In this document: positions 25,949-33,610 of the stretch, piece after piece
How the letters are laid out: each line of letters opens with the position of its first letter
How positions within the stretch are numbered: position 1 is the first letter of the stretch
Assembly: GCF_014257025.1 (NCBI RefSeq)
Contig: NZ_JACMSF010000031.1
Coordinates: forward strand, 38,246 to 102,245
Direction of reading: 5' to 3'
Origin: Streptomyces cupreus
Lineage (GTDB): Bacteria > Actinomycetota > Actinomycetes > Streptomycetales > Streptomycetaceae
Length of the DNA stretch: 64,000 nucleotides
Notes under the pieces: model-generated
The model's database searches: none
What the model was told of the DNA's origin: nothing
The model's input: the letters and a program-made list of their open reading frames with translations, nothing else
Program-made: the position numbers and the translations under genes

Positions 25949-26554
25949 ATGCGCAGAAAGACCAAGTTGTCTGCCGCCGTGGTCGGTCTCGCCACCACCG
26001 GAGCCCTTGTGCTCTCGTCCGGCGGGGCCAGTGGCCACGGCTACACCGACCTCCCCATCAGCAGGCAGAAGCTCTGCCAGAACGGCACCGTGACCAACTG
26101 CGGCCCCATCCAGTGGGAACCGCAGAGCGTCGAGGGGCCGAAGGGCTTCCCGGGCTCAGGACCGGCCGACGGACAGATCTGCAACGCGGGACTGAGCCAG
26201 TTCAGCCCGCTCAGCTCACCGCGCACCCCGTCGGGCGGCGCCTGGCCGGCCACGAAGGTCACGGGCGGCCAGAGCTACACGTTCCGCTGGCAGTTCACGG
26301 CCATGCACGCCACGACCGACTTCCGGTACTACGTCACCAAGCAGGGCTGGAACCAGAACCACAACCTGGCCCGCTCCGACCTCAACCTCACGCCGTTCCT
26401 GACGGTGCCGTACAACAACCAGCGGCCCCCGTCCACGCTCTCGCACAGCGGCAGGCTGCCGTCCGGGCTCAGCGGACGGCACGTGATCCTGGCGGTGTGG
26501 ACGATCGCCGACACCGGCAACGCGTTCTACGCCTGCTCGGACGTCACGTTCTGA
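25949..26554 (+). CDS. lpmP: AA10 lytic polysaccharide monooxygenase LpmP
   Basis: The 201-residue secreted copper enzyme oxidatively cleaves crystalline polysaccharide. A signal peptide ends at ASG, leaving His as the mature N-terminus (HGYTDLPISRQ), the first histidine-brace ligand. The second His is in FTAMHATTDF, and the axial Phe is probably in the C-terminal NAFYACSDV. Two disulfides are likely. The domain stands alone without a binding module. Its place next to cslA-glxA matches the LPMO implicated in tip growth, and the dre site suggests induction by chitin or GlcNAc. A role on self-made glycan rather than food polymers is inference from context. Confidence 0.88.
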   Translation: MRRKTKLSAAVVGLATTGALVLSSGGASGHGYTDLPISRQKLCQNGTVTNCGPIQWEPQSVEGPKGFPGSGPADGQICNAGLSQFSPLSSPRTPSGGAWPATKVTGGQSYTFRWQFTAMHATTDFRYYVTKQGWNQNHNLARSDLNLTPFLTVPYNNQRPPSTLSHSGRLPSGLSGRHVILAVWTIADTGNAFYACSDVTF

Positions 26555-26595
26555 GCTTTGCTTGAGCGAGTCCGCCACCCCCCACGGGTACGGTC

Positions 26596-26629
26596 CCCCT
26601 ACGCCGACATGACCAAGTCGGCGTAGGGG
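26596..26629. terminator. Terminator downstream of lpmP
   Basis: A perfect 13-bp stem (CCCCTACGCCGAC) with an 8-nt loop lies 41 nt after the LPMO stop and 28 nt before the next start. There is no T-run, as is common in Streptomyces. Confidence 0.75.
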
Positions 26630-26657
26630 AGCGGGTATCTGACCTCGGGGGAACATC

Positions 26658-27170
26658 ATGGATCTCTTTTTCTACCTGGCACCCGGCCTGATCCTGGCCG
26701 TGGTCCTCTTCGGCGCCTACCGGATCGTGCGTCGGGCCTGGCGGCTGCGCCGGGCCTGGAACAGCGGTCTGACGGCCGAGGCGCGCTGTCTGCGGATGTT
26801 CACGACGACCCACGGCGGCAGCGGCGACACATCGGTGAGCACCACGCTCCATCACGTCTACGAGTTCACCGCGCGCGACGGCCGCGTCATCCGCTTCGAG
26901 GAGGAGGGCCCGGCGACGACGCTGGAGGGTGACTTCGTCACCGTCCACTACGCCGAGGGCCGCGAGGTCAACGCCACGGCCAGGGCCCCGCGCCGGGCCG
27001 GGCTCGCCGCCTCCACCGTCGCCGCCCTGGCGTTCTTCGGGGTGGTCGCGGTGTTCTGCGTCGGCTTCATGGTCACGTACAGCCAGATGTCCGACGCCTT
27101 CGACTTCGGCGAGGACGGCGGCGACACCGCCGACACCGTCGTGATCGACGGCGTCACGATGACTCCCTGA
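26658..27170 (+). CDS. DUF3592-type membrane protein
   Basis: The 170-residue protein has an N-terminal membrane helix (LFFYLAPGLILAVVLFGAYRI), a beta-rich extracytoplasmic domain (YEFTARDGRVIRFEEEGP ... GDFVTVHYAEGREVNA), and a second helix near residues 117-137. This layout is typical of DUF3592 proteins, whose function is unknown. The tail is acidic (FGEDGGDTADT). GGGGGA precedes the ATG. It stands alone between two hairpin-bounded units. Confidence 0.78.
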   Translation: MDLFFYLAPGLILAVVLFGAYRIVRRAWRLRRAWNSGLTAEARCLRMFTTTHGGSGDTSVSTTLHHVYEFTARDGRVIRFEEEGPATTLEGDFVTVHYAEGREVNATARAPRRAGLAASTVAALAFFGVVAVFCVGFMVTYSQMSDAFDFGEDGGDTADTVVIDGVTMTP

Positions 27171-27960
27171 CCCTCCACATCTGACGAGTCATCAGCTACC
27201 GTGCGCCGCCATGGACTCCAGCAGGCGTATGGTCGCGGAACTCGTCGCCGACCGATGGGACGACCACCGCCCGGGCCTGTGGTTCGAGGACCGGGCGCTG
27301 ACCCACCACCAGGTGGCCGCCGGTGCCGCCGCCCGCGCGGCACTCCTGGCCGACCTGCTGCCGCCCGGCGCCGAGCCGCACCTCGGCGTCCTCCTCGACA
27401 ACACCCCGGAGTACCCGCTCTGGATCGGCGCCGCCGCGCTCGCCCGTGCCGCGGTGGCCGGAATCAACCCCACCCGCAGAGGCCCGGAGCTGGCAAGGGA
27501 CATCCTGCACACGGAGTGCCGGATCCTGATCACGGAGCCGGCCCACCTCCCGCTCCTCAAGGGCCTCGACCTGCCCGGCGTCCGCATCCTGCTGACCGGC
27601 TCCGAGGAGTACGACGCCCTTCTCGCGCCGTACGCCGACGCCCGCCCCGACCCCTCCCGCGCCACCCCGAGGGACCGGCTGCTCCTCTGCTTCACCTCGG
27701 GATCGACCGGTGCCCCCAAGGCCGCGATCTGCACGCAGGGCCGACTGGCCGCGGCGGGAAGGTCACTGGCCGGGCAGTTCGGGGTCGGGCCCGACGACGT
27801 GCACTACATCTGCATGCCGATGTTCCACGGCAACGCCGTCATCGCCGACTGGGCCCCCGCTCTCGCGGCCGGGGCGGGCGTGGCGCTGCGGCGGCGGTTC
27901 TCGGCGTCCGGGTTCCTGACGGACGTACGGTGGTGGACGACGCAGCACGCGGTGCAGTAA

Positions 27961-28333
27961 CTCGATCGTGTGATGAACGGTTGTTGGTCTATGGCGCCGA
28001 GTGCGCGGTGGCTAAGGTCGCTGTGCGATCTGGGCGCGAGGCGCGGCGCCAGCGTGCGGGGCCTCTGCTCCACCGGAGTGATGGTTCAGGGCCTCCCCGT
28101 CGCCTGTGGTCTCTTCCGAGTGATCAGGTCGTGAGGGACTCCGCCCTTCCGGGGCCGGACCACAGACGGGATCTGTGTCGCCGCCCGGTTGCGAAAGCGG
28201 ACGACCAGCGCGCCCAAGACCGTTCGGGGCGTGCCGGTGCGCGGTTCTGCGCTCACCGCTGAGGGACGGTACTGGCGCAATCCGGGAGATGCGCACTGGC
28301 GGCCCCCGCCCCACGCCGAGTAGGAGCGGGGGA
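27961..28333. other. Unidentified insert inside the ligase pseudogene
   Basis: This segment replaces the middle of the ligase. No convincing protein frame was found. No terminal inverted repeats or target duplication could be recognised, and several short inverted repeats occur inside. It could be the non-coding end of an IS left after deletion, or a small non-autonomous element. Confidence 0.5.
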
Positions 28334-28772
28334 GGCTGGTATTTGGGCCGACGATCTCTTCTACCGGGACGCCGACGGTTACCTGTACTTCGCCGGTCGG
28401 GCCGACGACCGGCTGCGGGTCGACGGGGAGAACCTGGCCGCCGCGATGATCGAGAACATCCTCGCCCGGTACGAGGGTGCCGACTCCGTCGCCGTCTACG
28501 CGGTGCCGGATCCGGTGACGGGGGACCAGGTGATGGCGGCCCTCGCCGGGACCTTCGACCCGGAGGGGTTCGCGCAGTTCCTGCTCGCCCAGCCGGACCT
28601 GGGGACGAAGATGGCGCCCCGGTTCGTGCGGGTCATGGAGCGAATGCCGGTCACCGCGACGAACAAGATCCACCGGGCGCTGCTGAGGCGGGAGGGCGTG
28701 CGCTGCACGGACCCGGTGTGGTGGCGCCCGCCAGGAGAACCGGCGTACCGGCTGCTCACCCCCGAGGACGCC

Positions 28773-28804
28773 GAAGGGCCCCTCGTCTCCACGAGAGGCC
28801 CTTC
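28773..28804 (-). terminator. Terminator attached to the tRNA-Lys fragment
   Basis: A 14-bp stem with one mismatch (GAAGGGCCCCTCGT with ACGAGAGGCCCTTC) stands 6 nt past the truncated tRNA, the same spacing and base pattern as at the complete tRNA-Lys genes. It shows that a whole tRNA-plus-terminator unit once ended here. Confidence 0.8.
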
Positions 28805-28809
28805 ACAGG

Positions 28810-28845
28810 TGCGCCGCCAGGGACTCGAACCCCGGACCCGCTGAT
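28810..28845 (-). pseudogene. 3' fragment of tRNA-Lys (36 nt)
   Basis: Bases 28810-28845 are identical to the 3' half of the neighbouring tRNA-Lys, from the 3' strand of the anticodon stem through the T-arm, acceptor and discriminator. The 5' half is absent and the match ends abruptly at 28846. A 3'-end copy next to a full tRNA in the same orientation is the footprint expected for an attachment site of a tRNA-integrating element, or for a collapsed tandem duplication. Confidence 0.85.
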
Positions 28846-28918
28846 GCTGCATTCTCCGGGGGGCGACCCCCGGACCCCCGGCCGCCCCGCGGCGTCGGGG
28901 AGAGGCCGTCCAAAAAGC

Positions 28919-28948
28919 GAAGGCCCCCCGCACCCGCGAGGGACCTTC
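28919..28948 (-). terminator. Terminator of tRNA-Lys copy 2
   Basis: A G/C-rich hairpin (GAAGG ... CCTTC outer stem) is followed on the tRNA strand by GCTTTTTGG, a clear T-run. It lies 8 nt past the tRNA 3' end. Confidence 0.82.
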
Positions 28949-28956
28949 ACTGTCTG

Positions 28957-29030
28957 TGCGCCGCCAGGGACTCGAACCCCGGACCCGCTGATTAAGAGTC
29001 AGCTGCTCTAACCAACTGAGCTAGCGGCGC
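28957..29030 (-). tRNA. tRNA-Lys (anticodon CTT), copy 2
   Basis: It has the same 74-nt sequence as copy 1, with anticodon CTT and no encoded CCA. A TAGTAT -10-like hexamer lies about 53 nt upstream on the minus strand (plus-strand 29083-29088). It sits 112 nt from the tRNA-Lys fragment in the same orientation. Confidence 0.97.
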
Positions 29031-29129
29031 ATGACTCACGCCAACCGCTCGCTTTTCTGTCTCGCGGCTGACGACAGAGAAAATACTACCTGGTCCCCGG
29101 GGGTGCTTCTGACCAACGCCGGGTGATGG

Positions 29130-29888
29130 TCAGATCGCCAGCGACAGCAGCACCGGTGTTGCGTTCCTGTTCAGCGCGTCCGCCGCCTGGCGCAGCCGAT
29201 GCGCCTGCTCCACCGGAAGCGACACCGCCAGGCATCCCACGGACGCCCCCGCCGTGATCGGCACCGCAGCACACACCGTGCCCACCGCGTACTCCTGAAG
29301 GTCCAGAACGGGAACCGTCGGCGGCTGGGCCTCAAGACGGGAGAGCAGCAGCTTGTCACTGGTGATGGTCCGCGACGTGAGCCGCGCCATCTTGTGCCGG
29401 GACAGATGATCCCGCCGGCCGTTGTGGTCGAGCTGGGTCAGCAGGCTCTTGCCGACCGCCGTCGCGTGGGCCGAGACGCGGAAGTCCACCCACTCGTTCA
29501 CCGCGGGGGCGGCCGGGCTGTCGGCGTACTGCGTGACCTTCACCTCACCGTCGACATACCGGCTGATGTACACCGCCGCGCCGACCGAGTCGCGCAGCCG
29601 GACCAGGGTGCGCTGGAGCCTCTCGCGCAGGGCCGCCTCCCGGTCGTGCGCCGAGCCCAGCCGGGTCAGCGCCTCCCCGGTGACATAGGTGCCGTCGGCG
29701 ATCTGCTCGACGTACCCCTCGCGGCGCAGCATCCTCAGGAGGCTGGTCAGGCGCTCCGGGGTGAGGGCGGTGTGCCGGGCGAGTTCGGTGTCGGTGATTC
29801 CGGTGGTGTGCCGCGCCACCGTCTCCAGGACGCGCAAGGCGTCCTGGGCCGAGTGGTACGGCGCGGTCGGCTCGTGCTTCAGCGCCAC
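29130..29888 (-). CDS. IclR family transcriptional regulator
   Basis: The 252-residue protein has an N-terminal winged helix (HSAQDALRVLETVARHTTGITDTELARHTALTPERLTSLL) and the C-terminal IclR effector domain (AHATAVGKSLLTQLD, EYAVGTVCAAVPIT, GCLAVSLPV). The start is a GTG with GGGGGAA just upstream. It lies downstream of the Ehu-type transporter operon on the same strand after a 151-nt gap and has its own promoter region. Control of the adjacent catabolic genes by a carboxylate ligand is a reasonable inference for the family. Confidence 0.88.
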   Translation of the reverse strand: MALKHEPTAPYHSAQDALRVLETVARHTTGITDTELARHTALTPERLTSLLRMLRREGYVEQIADGTYVTGEALTRLGSAHDREAALRERLQRTLVRLRDSVGAAVYISRYVDGEVKVTQYADSPAAPAVNEWVDFRVSAHATAVGKSLLTQLDHNGRRDHLSRHKMARLTSRTITSDKLLLSRLEAQPPTVPVLDLQEYAVGTVCAAVPITAGASVGCLAVSLPVEQAHRLRQAADALNRNATPVLLSLAI

Positions 29889-29919
29889 GGTTCCCCCTGG
29901 GCCGGATTCCGGTCAGCCA

Positions 29920-29933
29920 ATCGTTTCCACGAT
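29920..29933. promoter_or_regulatory. Candidate IclR operator
   Basis: A dyad ATCGT-TTCC-ACGAT lies 32 nt before the IclR gene start, and its GTTTCCAC centre resembles operators of IclR-family repressors. The site would suit autoregulation. It rests on position and symmetry only. Confidence 0.4.
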
Positions 29934-30039
29934 AGCGGCCAAGAGGCTTGCAGAGAGCGGTTGTTGACAAGATTCCGGCGCCGCCATCTGCGGTGATAAC
30001 CCTCTGGCATATGACGCGGCCATGACCTGGTCACCGGAG

Positions 30040-30831
30040 TCACAGGACCGCGCTGAGAAATTCACGGGTCCGGTCGTGCTCGGGGTCGCTGAAGATCTTC
30101 TCCGGGGCGCCGGCCTCGATGACCCGGCCGGAGTCGAACATCAGGACCTGATCCGAGATGTCCCGGGCGAAGTTCATCTCATGGGTCACACAGAGCATCG
30201 TGATGTCGGTGGACCGGGCGATATCCCTGAGCACGTCGAGGACGCCCGCGACTAGCTCCGGGTCCAGTGCCGAGGTCACCTCGTCCAGGAGCAGCACCTG
30301 CGGCCGCATGGCCAGGGCCCGGGCGATGGCCACCCGCTGCTGCTGGCCGCCGGAGAGCTGCGAGGGGTGCTTGTCGACGTGGTCGGTGAGACCGACCAGC
30401 TCCAGCAGCTCCCGCGCCCGCTCCTCGGCCGCGTCCTTGGACATGCCGAGCACGGTGACCGGGGCCTCGGTGATGTTCCTGAGGACCGTCATGTTCGGGA
30501 ACAGGTTGAACTGCTGGAACACCATCCCGATCTTCTTGCGGACCTCGCGGACCTGCTTCTCCGGCGCCGGGAACAGCTGCTCCCCGTCGACGGTGATCGT
30601 GCCCTCGTCGGGCTTGGTCAGCGTCATCAGCAGGCGCAGGATCGTCGTCTTGCCCGAGCCGGACGGACCGATCAGCGTGACGTGCTTGCCGGCCTGGACG
30701 GAGAAGTCGAGGTGGTCCAGGACGGTGTTGTCGCCGAACCGCTTGGTGACCTGCTCCAGCCGGATCAGTTCGCCGTTCGAGCGCTTGTCGGCGGGGTTCA
30801 TGTCGGGACTGGGCTGGGTGTCAATGGACAA
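30040..30831 (-). CDS. ehuA: Polar amino acid-type ABC ATPase, EhuA-like
   Basis: The 263-residue ATPase energises the importer encoded upstream. Walker A is GPSGSGKTT, the signature LSGGQQQRVAIARAL, Walker B VLLLDEVTSALDP, and the H-loop CVTHEM. It groups by pattern with the polar amino acid and ectoine/hydroxyectoine transporters. A TTG start at 30831 has GGAG 7 nt upstream and overlaps the permease stop by 11 nt; an ATG ten codons in is the alternative. It is the last gene of the ehuBCDA-type operon. Confidence 0.85.
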   Translation of the reverse strand: MSIDTQPSPDMNPADKRSNGELIRLEQVTKRFGDNTVLDHLDFSVQAGKHVTLIGPSGSGKTTILRLLMTLTKPDEGTITVDGEQLFPAPEKQVREVRKKIGMVFQQFNLFPNMTVLRNITEAPVTVLGMSKDAAEERARELLELVGLTDHVDKHPSQLSGGQQQRVAIARALAMRPQVLLLDEVTSALDPELVAGVLDVLRDIARSTDITMLCVTHEMNFARDISDQVLMFDSGRVIEAGAPEKIFSDPEHDRTREFLSAVL

Positions 30832-31471
30832 GGCGTCGCTCCAGGGCTCGCAGAAGAAGGGAGGCCAGATAGGAAATGACGATGAAGGCCACGCCGATCA
30901 CCGTCAGCGGCTCGGTGAACTGGAACTGCTCCTGGGAGAACAGCCGTGCCTGGCCGAGCATGTCGAGGACGGTGATCGCCATCAGCATCGGCGTGTCCTT
31001 GAGCATCGCGATCACGTAGTTGCCGAGCGCCGGCACGACACGCCGGATCGCCTGCGGCAGGATCACCGCCGTCCAGGTCCGGGTGAGCGGCAGGTTCAGC
31101 GCCGTCGCGGCCTCCCACTGGCCGACCGGCACCGCCTCGATACCGGCCCGGTAGACCTGCATCGTGTACGTCGAGTAGTGCAGCCCGATGGCGAAGACAC
31201 CGGTGGTCAGCGCGGAGAAGGTCACGCCCCACTCGGGCAGCACGTAGAAAAGGAAGAACAGCTGCACCAGCAGCGGGGTGTTGCGCACGAACTCCGTGAC
31301 CACCCCGACCGGCCAGCGCACCCAGCGGCTCGGTGTCCGCATCAGCAGCGCCCACACCAGACCGAGCGCGAAGGAGATCAGCGAACCGAGCGCGAGGGCC
31401 TGCAGGGTGACCAGCAGCCCGTCCCAGAAGTGCGGCATGAAGTCACTGACCGCTCCCCAGTCCCACGTCAT
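30821..31471 (-). CDS. ehuD: ABC transporter permease, EhuD-like
   Basis: The 216-residue inner-membrane permease has about five helices and the HisM-type family features VTEFVRNTPLLVQLFFLFYVLP and the EAA loop (GQWEAATALNLPLTRTW). It pairs with the EhuC-like permease, whose stop overlaps its ATG by 4 nt. Together with the lipoprotein and ATPase it should import a small zwitterion or amino acid. Confidence 0.85.
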   Translation of the reverse strand: MTWDWGAVSDFMPHFWDGLLVTLQALALGSLISFALGLVWALLMRTPSRWVRWPVGVVTEFVRNTPLLVQLFFLFYVLPEWGVTFSALTTGVFAIGLHYSTYTMQVYRAGIEAVPVGQWEAATALNLPLTRTWTAVILPQAIRRVVPALGNYVIAMLKDTPMLMAITVLDMLGQARLFSQEQFQFTEPLTVIGVAFIVISYLASLLLRALERRLVH

Positions 31472-32166
31472 GACACACCACCGCCCACCGGCTCAGGGAC
31501 TACGACTTTCCTCTCCGGCCGCTTGCCCACCCCGGCCTTGAGCTTCTTTTCCAGGCCTCGCATGATCCGGGTGAGCAGGAAGGCGATCACGAAGTAGATG
31601 AGCAGGATGTACGTGTAGATCTCCGCGCTCTCCTGGAGCGCGAGCCGTACCAGGTTGCCGCTGAACGCCAGGTCGCCCATGCCCATGATCGACACCAGTG
31701 CGGTGCCCTTGAGCAGCTCGATCAGCAGGTTGGAGAAGGGCGGGATCATCTCCGGCACCGCCTGCGGCAGCAGGATCAGCTTCATCCGCTGCCAGGGCGT
31801 GAAGCTGAGCGCGATACCGCCCTCCTTCTGCGCCGGGTCGACCGCGTTCAGGGCGCCGCGCACGATCTCCGAGCCGTAGGCGCCGTAGGTGAGGCCGAGG
31901 GCGAGCGTGCCCGCCCACAGGGGTACCAGCTGCCAGCCGAAGGCGGGCGGCAGCACGAAGAACACCCAGAAGATCATCACCAGCGCCGAGGTCCCGCGGA
32001 ACACCTCGGTGTAGAAGCCCGCGAGGAAGCGGACGATCCACAGCCGGTGGGTGCGGGCGATGCCGACCACGAACGAGACGGCCGTGGCCAGCAGCGCGCT
32101 GAGGACCAGCAGCTGGATCGTGACCCAGACGCCTTTGAGTACGAGTTCCCAGAGTCCCGAAGTCAT
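31468..32166 (-). CDS. ehuC: ABC transporter permease, EhuC-like
   Basis: The 232-residue HisM-type permease has five predicted helices. TEVFRGTSALVMIFWVFFVLPP and the EAA loop (PAQKEGGIALSFTPWQ) are typical. The ATG at 32166 makes a clean 4-nt overlap with the binding-protein stop, so it is preferred to an upstream GTG that is only 2 nt from the ribosome site. It heterodimerises with the EhuD-like protein. Confidence 0.85.
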   Translation of the reverse strand: MTSGLWELVLKGVWVTIQLLVLSALLATAVSFVVGIARTHRLWIVRFLAGFYTEVFRGTSALVMIFWVFFVLPPAFGWQLVPLWAGTLALGLTYGAYGSEIVRGALNAVDPAQKEGGIALSFTPWQRMKLILLPQAVPEMIPPFSNLLIELLKGTALVSIMGMGDLAFSGNLVRLALQESAEIYTYILLIYFVIAFLLTRIMRGLEKKLKAGVGKRPERKVVVPEPVGGGVS

Positions 32167-33068
32167 CCGCCGCACAGCTCCTTCGCGGTCAGCTCGGTCA
32201 TCTCCGCCTCGGTGAAGCCGAACGGCTTGAGGATGCGCAGCAGTTCACCGCTCTCCTTCACCTTGCGCAGCTCCACGTTGAAGGCGTCCCGCAGCTTCGT
32301 CTCGGTCGGCCGGAACGCGAAGGCGCCGCCGTCGACATGGGGTTTTCCGCCGACGATGGGCTTGAAGGGCTCGGTCGACTCCGCCTTGTCGGACTTCTTC
32401 ACCACCTCACGGGTGGTCAGCGCCGTCCCCGCGAAGACGTCGACCCGGCCGGCCTCGACGGCGTTCAGACCGGCGACCTGGTCGGGGACGATGAGGATGT
32501 CGCTCTCCTTGTACCCGGCCTCGACCGCGTACTGGATCTCCGCGTAGCCGGTGCCGGTCGCGAACTTCGCCTTCTTCTCGACGACGTCCTGGTAGCTGTT
32601 CAGGCCCTTGGGGTTGCCCTTGCGGACGATGAAGGCGTCGAGCATCTGGTAGTCGGGATCGGCGAAGATGACCTGCTCACAGCGCTCGGGATTGACGTAC
32701 ATCCCGGCCGCGACGACATCGAACTGCTGCGAGTTGAGCCCGGGGATCAGCGAGCCGAACTCGGTCGGCACGGGCTGCACCCGGTCCACCCCGAGCCGTT
32801 TGAAGATCACCTTCGCCAGTTCGGGCGCCTCGCCGGTCAGCTCGCCGTCCTTGTCGATGTAGCCGAAGGGGATCTCCCCCGCGATCCCGAGCCGTACGAC
32901 ACCGGCCGCCCGCAGCCGTTCGAGCAGGTCACCGCCGTCCTTCGTGGAGGCCGTGGCCACCCGCGAGCAGCCGGCCGCGCCCAGCGCGCCGAGCGCCGCC
33001 ACCCCCGCGAGCAGCGATCGGCGTGTGGGTCCTGATGTGTGTTCGCCATGTTCCAGTGGTGGAGCCAT
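32163..33068 (-). CDS. ehuB: Substrate-binding lipoprotein, EhuB-like
   Basis: The protein of about 301 residues has a twin-arginine-like signal (RRSLLAGVAALGALGAAGCS) ending in a lipobox Cys. The periplasmic-binding fold has strong EhuB-like features: TEFGSLIPGLNSQQFDVVAAGMYV, PERCEQVIFADP and KLRDAFNVELRKV. EhuB binds ectoine and hydroxyectoine, but the ectoine-degrading eutD/eutE genes are not in this window, so another ligand is possible. The start is uncertain (33068 or 33092), as neither has a strong ribosome site. The divergent DUF3830 gene shares its promoter region, which has a GCAT/ATGC dyad near 33090. Confidence 0.82.
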   Translation of the reverse strand: MAPPLEHGEHTSGPTRRSLLAGVAALGALGAAGCSRVATASTKDGGDLLERLRAAGVVRLGIAGEIPFGYIDKDGELTGEAPELAKVIFKRLGVDRVQPVPTEFGSLIPGLNSQQFDVVAAGMYVNPERCEQVIFADPDYQMLDAFIVRKGNPKGLNSYQDVVEKKAKFATGTGYAEIQYAVEAGYKESDILIVPDQVAGLNAVEAGRVDVFAGTALTTREVVKKSDKAESTEPFKPIVGGKPHVDGGAFAFRPTETKLRDAFNVELRKVKESGELLRILKPFGFTEAEMTELTAKELCGG

Positions 33069-33115
33069 GGCGGCGCGGCTACCCGAGAGCATGCGATGTA
33101 TGCACTCTGGTTTGC

Positions 33116-33610
33116 ATGACTGATCGGTTCATCGAAGTCTCGCTCGTGAAGCGGGACATCCACTGCACGGCGAAACTCCTGGAGGACCGCGCACCGATCA
33201 CCTGCGCGGCCGTCTGGGACGCCCTCCCGCTCAGCGGGGACGTCTACCACGCCAAATACGCCCGCAACGAGATCTACGTCCTCTTCCCACCCTTCGCGGA
33301 CACCGAGCCACCCCTGGAGAACCCCACCGTCACCCCGATCCCCGGTGATCTTTGCTACTTCGCCTTCGCGGGCGCGGAACTGGGCACCAAGGCCTACGGC
33401 TACGACCGCGAGGTCCGCCCCGGCACCACCCTGGTCGACCTGGCCCTGTTCTACGAGCGCAACAACCTGCTGCTCAACGGCGATGTGGGCTGGGTGCCCG
33501 GCATCGTCTGGGGCCAGGTGGTCGAGGGTCTCGCGGAGATGGCGGACGCGTGCAACGACCTGTGGCGCTCGGGCGCCGCGGGGGAGACGCTCAGCTTCCG
33601 TCGGACATGA
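33116..33610 (+). CDS. DUF3830 family protein
   Basis: The 164-residue protein matches DUF3830: an N-terminal strand RFIEVSLVKRDIHCTAKLLED, then PLSGDVYHAKYARNEIYVLFP, PGDLCYFAFAGAEL and ALFYERNNLLLNGDVGW. The fold resembles cyclophilin-like barrels, and its role is unknown. It is found with amidases, hydroxyacid dehydrogenases and maleate-isomerase-like enzymes, as here. Its 3' end overlaps the convergent amidase gene by 20 nt. The ATG at 33116 is used; longer frames run through the shared promoter. Confidence 0.82.
   Translation: MTDRFIEVSLVKRDIHCTAKLLEDRAPITCAAVWDALPLSGDVYHAKYARNEIYVLFPPFADTEPPLENPTVTPIPGDLCYFAFAGAELGTKAYGYDREVRPGTTLVDLALFYERNNLLLNGDVGWVPGIVWGQVVEGLAEMADACNDLWRSGAAGETLSFRRT

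Larger units (their letters stand above)
27211..28844 (+). pseudogene. AMP-dependent acyl-CoA ligase, disrupted
   Basis: Two separated pieces of one adenylate-forming ligase remain. The first (27211-27957) holds the N-terminal half with the P-loop-like LLCFTSGSTGAPKA motif and MPMFHGNAVIADWAP, then stops. The second (from about 28334) resumes at the A8 region (GWYW, DLFYRDADGYLYFAGR, DRLRVDGENLAA) with the catalytic Lys region TNKIHRALLRR. Between them about 130 family residues are missing and replaced by about 375 nt of unrelated DNA, and one extra T at 28343 shifts the frame. The natural C-terminus is also gone: the frame runs through a tRNA terminator and into a tRNA-Lys fragment. The gene cannot make a working ligase. 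Confidence 0.88.

Noticed and set aside
28012..28314. Minus-strand 100-codon frame in the ligase insert
   Set aside because: Its sequence is Pro/Arg/Gly-rich without family features, and no ribosome site is evident.
27211..28844. AMP-ligase as entry point of a natural-product cluster
   Set aside because: The gene is broken in three places and no carrier protein, synthase or tailoring gene is nearby.
23109..29030. Repeated 74-nt sequence considered as CRISPR or IS ends
   Set aside because: Each copy folds as a complete tRNA-Lys with its own terminator. There are no regular spacers.
30040..33068. Firm assignment of the importer to ectoine uptake
   Set aside because: The binding protein is EhuB-like, but the linked enzymes are not the known ectoine degradation set, so the ligand was left open.
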